A stretch of DNA of 64,000 nt from Mactra quadrangularis (GCA_025267735.1 CM046294.1:40423570-40487569); one strand, 5' to 3'. Positions 23,101-33,665 are shown, numbered from the stretch's first letter. Made by a program: numbers and translations. Notes: generated by a model from the letters alone, not told the origin.

Positions 23101-24422
23101 AATTTTAAAATAGATCATAAAAGTAGAAAATAGTGAGTTTTCAATCGTTTTTGAACACATCCAAAAAAGGAGATAATTTGACATCATCTGGTAGCTTATT
23201 CCATAGCATGGGGCCTACTGTACTAAAACATTCAGGGCTATAAATAGTTTACAATCCTAGGATTAAGTCGTGCCAAGAATGGTAAGTAGATTGATCTACC
23301 ACCGTGATATAAACAATACAATGGTGTTGTTATGGAGTATAAACCAACACAAAATTGATGTTCTTATAATTGATCTAAATTCATGCATAACCAGATGACT
23401 TGGGACTATTTTGTATCTTTAGAGTTGAATCAATTTGTGAACTCGAATTATACACAAATGAACTCATAAACGTATACTTGTGTTTAAGGAGTTTTTAAAG
23501 ATTTATTTTTTTGTTTAAGATGCTGCAGTTAATGGGTATGATATTTTTGACGTCAATACTGATAACAATAAGAAGACCGATATGAAGAAAACTCCCAAAG
23601 TAAAGGCAACGACTAACAAATCAAAGGTAAAATATTAGAATTATTAAAAATACTCATATTTCCCTTTACAAAACATATTACGCTTTAACAGGGCTCAACT
23701 TTAAGCTCGAATTATTGCAAAGTGCGAGTGAATTTTAATAACTGCAAGTTGAATTTGCCGCAAAAATGTCTGTTCAAACTAAGTTATCGAGTCTCAAATT
23801 AACATTAAAACTACCAGATGGATCGACAGCATCAATCAAGGTTCAAATTAAAAACTAGTCGATATTTTTTACACAACCAACAATAACGCCCTAGTTGTAT
23901 CAATAATTTAATATAGCACCGTATTGTTTTATATTGCATATATGGATAGTTAAATTGTATGATATTCAACTTTGGGGAAAATGCGAGTGTTTTTTTTTAA
24001 GTTGCTAGTTGAAATAAAATTAACTTGCAAAACTTTGAAAGTCCATGTTTTGTTAATTTTGAGCACTGTACGATTAGTCGAAGTATTCGATGACATTGAA
24101 AATATTATTGATGAAATTTAAACAAACATAATTCTAACATTCTTTGCTTAAGAAATCAACCAGTTCTAATTCATTTCAGACTTTTATTTAAAATTATAGT
24201 ATGCCAGATTTGTATAAACGATTTACATTTGAAGGCAATTTTGTTTTACAGATGTCAAATATTAACCAAGACGGTTTAAATTATGCTGATCTAGTATTTA
24301 AGGGTAGCCAACCAGCCGAGAAGAAGGAGATGCAAGTTTATGAGCCTACACAATATGATCTGGTAGACTTTACAAAGAAAGCTGAACCACTTCCAGATAG
24401 TGATGATGATGACAATAAATAG
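17095..24422 (+). CDS. IgSF receptor: Ig x4, FN3, TM, tyrosine-motif tail (10 coding exons)
   Basis: Predicted type I cell-surface receptor of 736 aa. Coding exons: 17095-17134, 17734-18096, 18601-18954, 19594-19926, 20168-20461, 20779-21075, 21567-21680, 22159-22296, 23520-23626, 24252-24422. The total is 2211 nt, in frame to a TAG at 24420-24422, and every junction has AG/GT. Domain order: signal peptide (about 1-18), V-like Ig (to 134), V-like Ig (135-252), Ig (253-363), degenerate Ig (364-461), FN3 (462-560), transmembrane helix (about 569-591), cytoplasmic tail (592-736). The tail has Y635AQV, Y651DIF, Y691ADL in an L-x-Y-x-x-L ITIM-like setting, and Y715DLV, so recruitment of SH2 proteins on phosphorylation is likely. 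The ligand is unknown. The architecture would fit adhesion, immune or self-recognition receptors; I cannot choose between these. The first intron is preceded by another acceptor at 17083-17084, implying a non-coding 5' exon upstream. Confidence 0.85.
17734..18096 (+). CDS. IgSF receptor exon 2: Ig domain 1
   Basis: V-like Ig domain between a TTTCAG acceptor and a GTTAAC donor, phase 1-1. Key residues: VCN (B-strand Cys), TRWTY (core Trp), QNGRCTV, YSYTCNYTVHQVTL and VSCKD (F-strand Cys). The RC and TC cysteines are extra to the canonical pair and recur in exon 3. Orthologous in position and close in sequence to exon 2 of the minus-strand paralogue (1-194). Confidence 0.85.
18241..18327. repeat. 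Near-perfect 37-bp inverted repeat in intron 3
   Basis: Arms 18241-18277 and 18291-18327 are complementary over 37 bp with a single mismatch, around a 13-nt loop. It lies in the intron between the exons at 17734 and 18601. It could be a small palindromic MITE or a transcribed hairpin. The near-perfect complementarity implies recent origin or selection. Confidence 0.8.
18601..18954 (+). CDS. IgSF receptor exon 3: Ig domain 2
   Basis: V-like Ig domain, phase 1-1, acceptor TTGCAG and donor GTAAAT. Key residues: ATFVCS, YVNWNR, QNGKCTT, YIYTCNTTVYQVTL, MFMCTPP. It shares the QNG(R/K)CT and YTCN.TV.QVTL signatures with domain 1, so the two arose by exon duplication. Several N-glycosylation sequons (for example NVS, NTT, NRS) are present. 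Confidence 0.85.
19594..19926 (+). CDS. IgSF receptor exon 4: Ig domain 3
   Basis: Ig domain with the canonical pair (LKLNCTT and KVFCRANN) and core VFWYRH. Phase 1-1, acceptor CTTCAG, donor GTAAGT. It lacks the QNGxCT signature of domains 1 and 2. Rich in NxT/S sequons. Confidence 0.85.
20168..20461 (+). CDS. IgSF receptor exon 5: cysteine-less Ig-like domain 4
   Basis: I-set-like pattern: ITVNVIAYPPPTFTW where VxC.A.G.P.P...W is usual, then NLTIRRVGMDDFTKYQVVVTN. Both canonical cysteine positions are occupied by other residues (V and V), so the core disulfide is absent. Phase 1-1, acceptor TACCAG, donor GTAAGA. The minus-strand open frame over this exon is a shadow. Confidence 0.8.
20779..21075 (+). 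CDS. IgSF receptor exon 6: fibronectin type III domain
   Basis: FN3 signature: VPETPTEL, IKWRPGYNGG, FYIKYKKSSDSTW, LTGLVEETQYDIVIFSSNIIG, ending SEGS-type. Single-exon FN3, phase 1-1, membrane-proximal as in many Ig/FN3 receptors. Confidence 0.85.
21567..21680 (+). CDS. IgSF receptor exon 7: transmembrane segment
   Basis: Encodes a Gly-rich lead-in and a hydrophobic stretch rich in Ile, Val and Cys (residues about 569-591), then a stop-transfer RRYK. Phase 1-1, acceptor TTTTAG, donor GTAAGT. The orientation is type I. Confidence 0.85.
22159..22296 (+). CDS. IgSF receptor exon 8: cytoplasmic tail 1
   Basis: Contains NPMYISS (Y606) and NDLYAQV (Y635, a YxxV motif). Acceptor TTACAG, donor GTAATT, phase 1-1. 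Confidence 0.75.
22374..22607 (+). mobile_element. tRNA-derived SINE in intron 8
   Basis: Head with box A (gttagctcaggtggtag) and box B (gttcgaattttgg). It ends in a hairpin-capable segment in which 'aacgcc' pairs with 'ggcgtt' at about 22543-22580, followed by an A-rich (agataaa)n tail. The same tail segment occurs inverted at 53170-53250. Confidence 0.7.
22790..22960. repeat. Two adjacent short tandem duplications
   Basis: One pair repeats 'tgtcctgaacagt...actgttaacc' (unit about 41 bp). The second repeats 'tcccaaaggtgtcgaa.catc' (unit about 45 bp). Within the latter, 'aaaggtg' and 'cacctttaaa' are inverted, so each unit can fold. It lies between the SINE and the LINE relic in intron 8. 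Confidence 0.6.
23090..23290 (-). pseudogene. LINE RT C-terminal relic
   Basis: On the minus strand (about 23230 to 23150) the reading ECFSTVGPMLWNKLPDD, continuing VKLSPFLDVFKN, matches the conserved C-terminal 'GPxLWNxLP...F' tail of CR1/Jockey-like LINE proteins. Upstream frames are broken. It is an old insertion antisense to the receptor gene. Confidence 0.6.
23520..23626 (+). CDS. IgSF receptor exon 9: cytoplasmic tail 2
   Basis: Contains NGYDIFDV (Y651) and a Lys-rich stretch (KKTPKVKATTNKSK). Acceptor is TTTAAG, weaker than the others. It enters in phase 1 and leaves in phase 0 before GTAAAA, the only phase change in the gene. A related fragment persists near 27930-27995. Confidence 0.7.
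24252..24422 (+). CDS. IgSF receptor exon 10: cytoplasmic tail 3 and stop
   Basis: Phase-0 entry after TTTACAG. Contains LNYADLVF (Y691, L-x-Y-x-x-L), VYEPTQYDLVDF (Y710, Y715) and an acidic C-terminus (DSDDDDNK) before TAG. The open frame extends upstream of the acceptor but that part is intron. Confidence 0.8.
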   Translation: MSNINQDGLNYADLVFKGSQPAEKKEMQVYEPTQYDLVDFTKKAEPLPDSDDDDNK

Positions 24423-24523
24423 ACTCGTCGGAATGTTGAGTTTGAGCATAATGTAATCATTCAGGGTATTTAATAGAAATATTCTCAAAAGGATTATTTG
24501 TTTAGAGAAGAAAGTATATTTTT

Positions 24524-24660
24524 ATTAAAGAAACCATTTTTTGATAACCTCTATGTTTTCAATGCATGGGAAATGGTTGAACAGTCTATACCATTTTGGC
24601 AAAATTTCACTGAAATCCTCAAGATACATAACAGTATGCTGATTAGTCAAACCTAATAAA
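24524..24660 (+). terminator. Candidate polyadenylation signals of the IgSF gene
   Basis: ATTAAA at 24524-24529 and AATAAA at 24655-24660 lie 100-240 bp after the stop codon. No other hexamer is closer. Which one is used is unknown. Confidence 0.35.
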
Positions 24661-26050
24661 TGATGTAACTCTGAGGGGCTATTAACCCACACGTGAGGCA
24701 TTAGGCCAGTTTTCATTCTTCAATTTAAAGAAATAGGATTATATTTCTAGGAGGTCAACACATTTTATTCAAGATGCAACACAGTGTTAAACTGGGAAAA
24801 CTTGAGTTCTTGTGTTTCCATAAACTCTTTAAAGAACATATGATTGAAATGGGAAAGACTCATTTTTAACACATACGATAAAACATTAATACCAAAAAAA
24901 CAACAATAATATGCATCATTATTTATGCATAGCAAATTATATATGTGCAACAATTGTTACAAAATAAGGTTCAAACTAGAAATTTAAGAAATCTATAGTA
25001 ATTGAAATATGAAAAAAATCAACATAAATAGCTGTTGCAAAAAACATATACCATATGTCCAAAAGCGCTTAATAAGCTCGATATACCAGTATCATTTTCA
25101 ACCAAGAGTTATGTTCTTATAAATTCTTAAAACATGTATACAGGGAGTTGAATTCAATATAAATGTCTGTCTGACACTCTGATTGTACATGCGTAAATGC
25201 CTATGATTGAAAAGACAACCTTTGTCGATGAAATCATATAGTTCTGTGAAACCCGGTCGGGCAGGCAGACGTCTAGTGTTGTTAACAATGGTGTTAAAGT
25301 TTTTTTTATTTAGCACATATATCTGCCATTTATTGTCAGATATTTATAAACACTTCATACAATGATAACACTATACCATGTGATGAACAGAATTAAAAAG
25401 GAATCAAAACTCTGCCAGGCTTTATTATGGATTATTTCCCTTTGTAATTTTTTGTAATCTTTTGCATCGTTTGCATAAATAGTTTTGTCATGTCTAATGC
25501 CTTTGAAGTCAAATATTTTGTGGATTAAAAATACTCTTTCTTCCTTCATTATGAATTATTGCACTTGGTATACCTTCAATTTTAAATATTTTCTTTTCAC
25601 AAGTTTAGGAAAACTTACGGGTCTGTTTTGGTATTGTTGATCAGTAACGAGGCCGTTTAATATATATTTTATGACACATGCCCACGAACATAAGTAAATT
25701 TCATATGTCAAATGCAAATCTTTATTATCTAATAATGATTAGTGTGTATAGGTTTAATAAAAAGCCATTAACTCATGTTCTTCAGCTAGCGACATTTACA
25801 AATTTGTATAGATTTTGTTAAACCACGTACAAAATGCTTGTTTTTTGTACACAATGATCTCTTAAAAAATCTCTATGTTTAAGATTTCTCTAGAATAAGA
25901 TTTTATTGCTACACACAACACATTTTTCCTACTGGCTCTATAAATGTGATTTTTATTGCCCCCATTAAAGTAACTACTTGGACATTAATGAGTTTATTGC
26001 TTCATGGTGATTTGGAATGTAACTGTACTGGTCGGCTCAAAATTGAGCCA
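24590..26050. repeat. Duplicated 3'-flank block, copy 1
   Basis: Segments align in the same orientation and order with 53510-54340. Shared text includes 'gaggggctattaacc', 'gtcaacacattttattcaa', 'tttaagatttctctagaata', 'gagtttattgcttcatggtg' and 'caaaattgagcca'. Copy 1 contains extra sequence (about 24960-25850). No transposon ends are visible, so it reads as a segmental duplication downstream of the receptor. Confidence 0.7.
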
Positions 26051-27929
26051 TTCTGAGTTACAGACAGTAAAGCAAATATGCAACATTTCATATTGTTATT
26101 GATTATAACATTTGTAATTATCTTACGTAAATTTTTCTTAAGTTTATACTTTGTATCAGTGTGCATGTAGGGTAAATAAAAAATTTGATTCACCTATACT
26201 AATGTAAGTTTTTGATACTAGTGAAATATTCATAGTTTTATACGTATGTATTTGGTACTGTTTTAAATATATTATATACTATCACTAGTGACAATTTCTG
26301 ATTCCGAGGGAATGAAAAACATTGGGGATATAGCTAGCATGTATATATTGCATAAGAATGTAATGGGGTAGGAGTATCAAAGATTTCCGTTCTTTCACAT
26401 TAAAAACTTGAACATTATGCTGTCTTTGATAATTTTGATTGACTTTGTTTCTGAATGCATGATATTTCACTGATTAACGTTTCAGTTTATGTGTTTAAAC
26501 AACTTATTATTTGATATATTTTGTTTGTAAAAATTGTTACATTGAATATGATTTTTTCCAAAAAGTTTTATAATAATCATATATTAACATATGTAAATAT
26601 TCTTAACAAACAATAAAATTATTATCAAGTATTGTTGATAATGATTTACATATGTATTTAGGTCTTTACCTCTATTTTATTTGTTTTATGAAGAAAACAC
26701 AAACATGAAGTTGTTATAAAAAAAAGCGAAAAAGTATAATTGCTCTACTCTTAATTACTAATTTTCAGGATATTATTTCAATAATGATTTAAGTAAAAAA
26801 CTTAATTTCAAACATCTTGAAGCAACATTTGAGTTATGAATTAAATAGCATTAGTGGAAAATTATTACATACTCTATTGTGTTCTGGAAAAGTTTGATCG
26901 TGAATGCATGAGGAAATACGTTTTCTTGGCGTGTCTGGTTGAATCATTACGACATAATTGATCAATGTTTAAATTACTTTCAATGAATATTTATGCGAAG
27001 TCAAGCTTATTGTATTGTACTCGTTTACTGATAGATACTTTTTGAAATGTTAACTTATATCTGTACATAGATTATATCTTAGACATAATAACAAATCAAC
27101 TTACTTATATCAAACAAAACGACTAAGTACACGATTGATTGACTGTAATGACAATGTTAATAATAAATTATCATAATAGTATGTACACAGTAGTAGCAGT
27201 TTGAAATATGTTTATAACCATTATCGTAAATTGTACCATAGCACATTCATTATGTTTGTTCTCAGCTAAGGATTTGGCCTGTATATCGAATTTATATCAC
27301 TTGAAGTGTTAAGTAAACATGTGTTTAATACTGCACATTCCCACCTATTTGTATCACTATATTAACCCTTATCATGCTATATATCTAGTGATAAGCCCAT
27401 CACACTGCTGAGCTGATATTGATCAGAGAATGCCCTGGTGAAAGGTGTTGTGTTTATTTGCTTTAAATTATCTTTTATTGTGAATTGATCTTTACAAAAC
27501 CCATGCTTTTTGAAATGTACATACAATACAGAACATGAATATATAAATCTTATTTATTTTTGTCATCTAAACATCTGTTTAAAGTATTCCATATTACACA
27601 AAAGAAACGGAAATACGTGGTAATTTTTGACACTCTTGCTTTTAAAATCATTTCATGTATACTGATTGTATTTTAAAACGGGAAATGATAAAGCATACTA
27701 AACTTATGCAAATTATTTATAATAACTTGATTATTTTAAGAGATTTGTATTGTACAATCATATTGAAATTACAATAAAACATATAAGAAGAGAACCTGCT
27801 ATTGAAACATTATATACCCAAGGCTAATAATTCATAAACAGAACACAAAAAGAAAATATGTTACCTTTATATGCATTGATCTGATCTTCAGAATCATTTT
27901 TAAAAGTGTTAATATTGTTCGTTACTAAA
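26051..27929. other. AT-rich intergenic DNA
   Basis: No gene recognised; open frames are background. Confidence 0.45.
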
Positions 27930-27995
27930 CAACTACCAAAGTTGAGGCAGCAACTAACAAATCAACGCTAGAGCACTTCAAATTATTAGAGTTGT
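27930..27995 (+). pseudogene. Relic resembling IgSF receptor exon 9
   Basis: 'ctaccaaagttgaggcagca' followed by 'actaacaaatcaa' aligns with the end of exon 9 ('ctcccaaagtaaaggcaacg', 'actaacaaatcaaag'), and the following 'aaattattagagtt' resembles the start of intron 9 ('aaatattagaatta'). The donor site is gone. It suggests a partial tandem copy of the receptor gene that has decayed. Confidence 0.5.
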
Positions 27996-29099
27996 AAATA
28001 AATAATATTTCTTATAATTGGAATAAGTAATAAACATTATGCGCAGCAAAATAATTTGTTAAATTCTGAACATTGATGATTAAATCAATGTGAACTGACC
28101 TGTCTACACAATAAATCGGATATTTTTTTTTTGGTTTTGAATTTACTTATAATGAAAACATGAGATTGTATGCTCAATAAACTATTCATGAATCTGTAAA
28201 CAATCTACATAAAACAAGTATTTAGCGTTTAAAAACCTTTATTTAAAACAACCAAAATCGATTTCAATCGTAACAATGCATCAGGAAGTGTTTAATTTTA
28301 ACATATTTTGGCTTCTGAAATAATTCATACAGTTGAATAATGTATGTATAAATTCAAAAGACAAAAAACGCAATTTTCAAGAAGTTGAATTTCTAAAGAT
28401 TTCAAATTTTAATCTACTATAAAAAAACAGTTAAAATGATTAAACATGATTAATACTATTTAGTTTCAGTGGTATGTGAATGCTGTTTTTTATGTATAAA
28501 ACCAATGTTATATCTCAAAAATAAATTGCAGTATCAACGTTTTCTTTATTGGTAAATATATGGTCTATTGAGTACACTATATTTGTCAATGATACTTTCA
28601 TCTAGTTGTTTTATACGGGTTTGCTTATTTGCATGATTTAGTGGTTATATTATACCAACAATTCATATTTAAATGTATCTCACGCGATTTGTTTGTGTTA
28701 AATAATGTTTGAAGAACAACACATATTGAGTATTTTTATGACATTGACAATTACATTACACGTACGATGATAAAATATACAGCAATATAATTTCACATAA
28801 AACAGTTTATAAAAGTGCATGATTAGTAAAATGAAAATGGTAAATATAGATTTTAGTCAAAATACAACATCAATAATATGACATTAAAACATACATATAT
28901 TACAGATAAATAATATACACATAACAACTTGTCCAAGTATACACCTATATATTTTGGTATAACTGGGTTGATACGTAAGCTATTGATATATAATTTGTAG
29001 AAAATGTTCATTGAATAGTATTTGCAAAACGAAGAATAATTTTAAAACTAACTGACTTCTTATAAGCAGTAACAATATTAGTACCAACAAAATACAAAT
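27996..29099. other. Intergenic, contains a short duplicated segment
   Basis: 28218-28290 ('cctttatttaaaacaacc', 'gtaacaatgcatcaggaagt') aligns with 52405-52465. Otherwise nothing recognised. Confidence 0.4.
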
Positions 29100-29260
29100 T
29101 CACATCAATAACGCTTATGGCCACCTTTAGCTCGTATAACTGCAAGACACCTTGCTCGCATTGCGATTTTATAGTTCTTTCTGAACGATATCCTGTGGTA
29201 TTTTAGCCAATTTTTGCCGTCATTTGGCATACGACATCTTCTCTGCCCTTGCAGGTCTTA
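29100..29260 (-). pseudogene. Tc1-like transposase C-terminal relic
   Basis: Minus-strand reading ends CLAVIRAKGGHKRY followed by a stop near 29108-29110. This matches the conserved C-terminus of Tc1 transposases ('...AxGGxTKY'). An out-of-frame 'IPQDIVQKEL' lies just upstream, so at least one frameshift separates them. The catalytic core is not visible nearby. Confidence 0.55.
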
Positions 29261-29421
29261 AACACTTCCGGTTTGCTCAATCTTTCAAGGGTTTCGCTTG
29301 AAAGTACGGACAACCTAAAACATAGTTTCACTTTGTCACGATTGTTGGAGGTTTTTGCATTGCATCTATGCTTAAAATGTCTCAGTGATGAATATGATGC
29401 TAGCAAGACATAAGATAGCAA

Positions 29422-30083
29422 TCAAATTTAATTTACCTCTTTTACTGATGAGCCAGCATGTATCATTCCGATAGCTTGGCCTCTATATCCCAAAAAACCC
29501 TTTTTTTCAAATTCTGCAATTTTATATTCAAATTTTAATCAAATTTCCTGTTACATAATCATGTCATGATAAATCAGAACAATCAGATTACACTTTGGAC
29601 AAATACATACAAGTAAAAAATTGCTGCGAAATGCAGCAATGTGATTGTCACGGCAAACAAAAAAACTTAAGTATAATCTTAAGTTAACTCAAAATAGCAA
29701 TGTGTTGAATTGTCATGTTAACTGTTAAGGATTTTCAATATTATAATGTAACTTGTTATACAACGTTTTCCTGTTTATATGTAAAGGAAACTAAGAATTT
29801 TGCTCACAACAATGAGTCATGAATTCTGAACGAAGTTTGATATTGTGGTAAACACTAACTTACGGACCAAAATATAATATGCTGCAACATGTTTGGCAGA
29901 AGTTTCTTATACTGATTTATATAAACATTTTCAGTTCTAATTATCTTTATATCAAAAGTGCTCAACGGTGTTTAAATTTCAAAATTACACGTCGCTTTAT
30001 GTATGTATGTGAGGTGGAATTTCTTATGTGTGTAAATTTGAAATTATTTGAAAAGTGATTTGAAGCTCTTGAGTGTTTGCGTA
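29422..30083. other. Intergenic, small hairpin only
   Basis: A short palindrome 'attgctgcgaaatgcagcaat' lies near 29621-29641. No gene seen. Confidence 0.4.
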
Positions 30084-30980
30084 CAGTATACCCTCAGCTA
30101 ACGGCATCTCTAACGAGCGGCAACCTCCGACGAGCGCCTTATTAGAATTACCCCCGTTGATTTTGCACTATGATTTACCTTTAATGAACGACAGAGCGGT
30201 AAACGGCCGTTGAGATAAATCCCCCATTGTTCATCATTAACCTCCGTAGGCTACAGCGACACTAAGTCTAACAAGGTTTATATCAATAATCAATCATTAT
30301 CTATGACCGGAATATTTAAACAATAAGCGATACCCTTAATCGCATAATACTACCCTAAGGTGTCATGTTGTTAAATCATTTGACTTACATGGGTTAATAA
30401 ACAAGTGACATATGGTTTCCATGACACGAACGAACGGATATAAGATGAATGACGCTTTTTGTAGGATGACGTCATAAAATATTAGTCGTACAAACACCCA
30501 GCTAGTTGACGATAGTAAATGAAAACTCATTTGTTATTGTACTAATTATTAAAAGCTTCGATGGAATAAATCTGTTTTAAATTAATTTGAGGTTTAAGAG
30601 CCGTATCAGACATCTACTCCCGAAAAGACGATGATAATTCATGCGTAATATTATTCGCCACTAGACAGGTATAACGAAAGAATTTGATGGTACCAAAACA
30701 ATTTCCCTTCTGCGTAAGACAAGTCATCATGCTAGGAATTTTGAACAGTTATAAAGATTTATCTTAAAACTTTGTAATAATAGTAAAACTTTTTACTTTT
30801 GTCGATCAGCGCCCGCTTATTGCTGTATTTACATTACGGAACGGATAACGGCCAGTTTTCCGTACCAAAAAACGGCCGTTTTTCGTGATCGGTAGAAAAG
30901 ACTACCTCTGCAGTGCAAAACCTCTGCAGAGCGACACTTTTTTTCCAAACGCCGAAAGTCGCTCTGTAGAGGTTACACTG
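30084..30980. mobile_element. pogo/Tigger-like non-autonomous element
   Basis: Left end CAGTATACCCTCAGCTAACG and right end (complement) CAGTGTAACCTCTACAGAGC, each directly bordered by TA (30082-30083 and 30981-30982). TA target sites and 'CAGTR..CCTC' ends with 'taacga' motifs are typical of pogo/Tigger elements. The 897-bp interior has no transposase frame. The ends are diverged (about 60% over 20 bp), so this copy is old or deleted. Confidence 0.55.
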
Positions 30981-31074
30981 TACTTGACAAGCTGACTAAA
31001 ATATGCTTTTGTTTCTCTAAAATGTGTTTGCATTGTTTAATAGAAAAAGTGCGGAGCAATATTTTACCACAGAA

Positions 31075-31197
31075 GACAGACTCAAATTTCCCTTATTGTA
31101 GTATAAATTTTCCTTGTTTAAGTATATATATTTTTCTTATTATAGTATATATATATAGGTGTATATATATACTATAACAAGAAAATTTGAGTCTGTC
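31075..31197. mobile_element. 123-bp palindromic MITE
   Basis: Perfect 15-bp terminal inverted repeats (31075-31089, 31183-31197) and an inner AT-rich palindrome (about 31132-31155 against 31162-31185, one mismatch). The whole unit folds into one long hairpin. Confidence 0.7.
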
Positions 31198-31324
31198 ACC
31201 TGTGTACTTATAATACGAACAGTAGTTTTCTTTACATTTTTTATTTATTTTATAAAATACATGGGTATATTTCCAATCATTAAGTCTCTCGTTATGTTCA
31301 AACATGATAGTGTGTTAAAAGTTC

Positions 31325-31640
31325 CATGAATCCTGTGCAGCACGTTAGTGTTTACACAAACATTTAAAGTGTGCTGAGAACTCTAGAGACCGCGGACATT
31401 ATAGCACTCGTCATCTTGGAAACAAGTCAGCAGTATGCCAAGATTGAGCATTGAAAACCGAGGGATAAGCCGTTTGACTGATACCCTCATTATCAATTAC
31501 TATCAGCGTGTTCAGTAACTACTGTTAGATAACGTTACGGGTACGGGAAAACTCAACCCGTAGACAACTCAACCCGCGGATAACTCATTTCAAAGTTGTG
31601 ACAACTCAATCCGTTAGCTAGGGATTATTTATAACAAGAA
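31325..31640 (-). repeat. MITE family C copy with extension, inverted
   Basis: Reverse-complement counterpart of 15471-15870. The extension lies at 31325-31500 and the MITE part begins at 31502 ('atcagcgtgttcagtaac'). The far end of the MITE is missing. Confidence 0.6.
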
Positions 31641-31689
31641 ATATCTTTAATAAAAGATATTCGGCGCTCTACTGGGTTCATTTTTAACG

Positions 31690-32130
31690 GTTTGAAGTAT
31701 AAATGTTGGTCATGAACGACGTACATGTATTAACTATAGGTCAAATGTAATTTTTTTGAATTGTAATTCAGTCTCAACTGACAATTTTTGTCCGAATATA
31801 TTGCCACTTTGCTGATTTGTCAATTTGGAAAATCTCTCCGATTCTAAAATTAAAAAACATCTTAAATAACAAAGCCATGATTTCCGATAAAAATCACTTT
31901 TTCCCACAATGACCAAGCGATTTATGTTACTTTCTAGCGAACATAAAAAAATGATAGAAATGCTCAATTGCGGCCCACATATGACAAATGAAAACCCATT
32001 CCGAGCGTGCGATGAGTTATATTCACAGTATAGTTACACCGCAAGGGGCGTACCACGACGAATGTGTGATCAATTAGCATATTGAGTCACTCATTATACA
32101 TAGAGTAAATAGTCAGCAGCTACTGAACGT
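31690..32130 (+). repeat. Dispersed repeat D, copy 1
   Basis: It aligns with 61395-62000 ('acgacgtacatgta.taac', 'cgtaccac', 'agtaaatagtc'). The 61-kb copy is interrupted by a SINE, this one is not. Confidence 0.5.
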
Positions 32131-33360
32131 GCTACGCACCTGTTTGTCACAAAAAGCCAATGTTGGCATGTGTTTTATCCATTTCCTTATACCGTAAAGG
32201 ATTTTCATTTGACAAACAGCTATGGTAGAGCAAATTGTATGGTTAAATTATATTTCAAAAGTTGGCTTAGACAGCTGCGCCGAAAAAACAAAATAAATCA
32301 TTATCAATAATTAATTAATGCCGGTTGGTGATTTAACTAAATGTTTCCAAAAACAACGCGTATTAAATGGGAGGTTTTGTTATTAACTTACTCTAGCTAC
32401 CAAAAATAGTAAACTATCAACTCAGAGAGTAAGAATGTGAATTATTAGTATTCTGTGTTTGATTATTAAGGAAGTTAACAGCATTTTATCGTTGATCTTC
32501 ATTAGACTTCTTTTGACATTACCATGACGTTATAAGCGTTTATTTAATTGGCATATTTTTTTAATTTTCTTGTTATGAGAATGTAAATAACAAAAAATGT
32601 GTCACTGAATATTACAATCATGTATGTTATATAAATATACAAATAATGCAAGTTTAATAATTACTTAATGTAATTCAGCTACAGTTTCAATCAACACCTA
32701 ATAAGTTGCCACTTACATAAAGCAGGCAGCACTCTAAGGAAGATCTCAACTTTAATGTCGAGTGATCTGAAATATAAACAAAGAGTTTTTAAACAATACT
32801 AGAACTCTGAGACTAAGATGTGTCACCTGACAATAGCATACCAGTCATTTACCTTTTTTCTAATGATTGGGAAATCTAAGGGGAATGGGATTATTACTCA
32901 GACAAGCAAAATAGGACAATGCCTTTTGCGGCAGTCAATGATAAAGAATAACAAATGGCAAGGCTCCTTCTCATCTACGAAGATATACCTCGGAAATCAG
33001 ACGTAGTTTAAATACAACCAGGTTATAAGGTCCTGCGACTGCAATGTTCATGCCAACATTTAATAATAACATTGTTACCCGCTTTATCACATAATTTCAT
33101 CAGTACAATATCTCACACGTCGTTTTTCTGTGTAGTTCAGACTATATTTCCAAAGAAACTAAATACCTGCAGTCTACTTTTTTGCTTTATGATATCCGAG
33201 GTTTGTCTGCGCAGAAGATCGCCACGGTAGTTCCGAATAAGTATGAAATACTACCAAGGGCAATAACTCATAAATTATGCAAAGGACAATTATGGTTCTT
33301 GACCACTGCATTTTTCCACAAAAGGATGTGTTCAGCAAATAAGTTCCATGCTGACATTTT
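32131..33360. other. Intergenic, no recognised content
   Basis: AT-rich. The open frames around 32818 and 33182 have no domain signature. Confidence 0.4.
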
Positions 33361-33372
33361 TAATACCTTTAG

Positions 33373-33665
33373 TTTATTTATTTATTTATTGGAGTTAACG
33401 CCGTATCAACACAATTTAGGTCATTTCAAGGCGTCCAGCGCACCTAACCTAGCTTTTCTGGACCATTGTCTATAACCAGTACTCACCTACCCTTCCACAA
33501 GGCCGGAAACTTCTCCATATTATCTAATCAATGGAGGAAAATCGACATTATTGTCAAATTTTCATGGAAGGGTATAACCTCCCCGGGTGGGATTCGAACC
33601 GCACCCCCTCAGGCACAAGTATCCAAATCCCGGCGCGCTACCAACTGCGCTATCGACCCGGGTTC
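33373..33665 (-). mobile_element. Young tRNA-derived SINE with 12-bp target duplication
   Basis: Read on the minus strand: tRNA-like head (tagcgcagttggtagcgcgc as box A, ggttcgaatccc as box B), a body ending 'tacggcgttaactcc', then an (aata)n tail. It is flanked by perfect TAATACCTTTAG at 33361-33372 and 33666-33677. Intact Pol III promoter boxes and a perfect target duplication indicate recent retrotransposition. Same family as 61440-61723 and the old copy at 13385-13660. Confidence 0.85.

Noticed and set aside
33590..33665. tRNA-gene-like sequence with box A and box B (minus strand)
   Set aside because: It is the head of a SINE with target duplications and a family of copies, and no full cloverleaf is formed. 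Not a functional tRNA gene.
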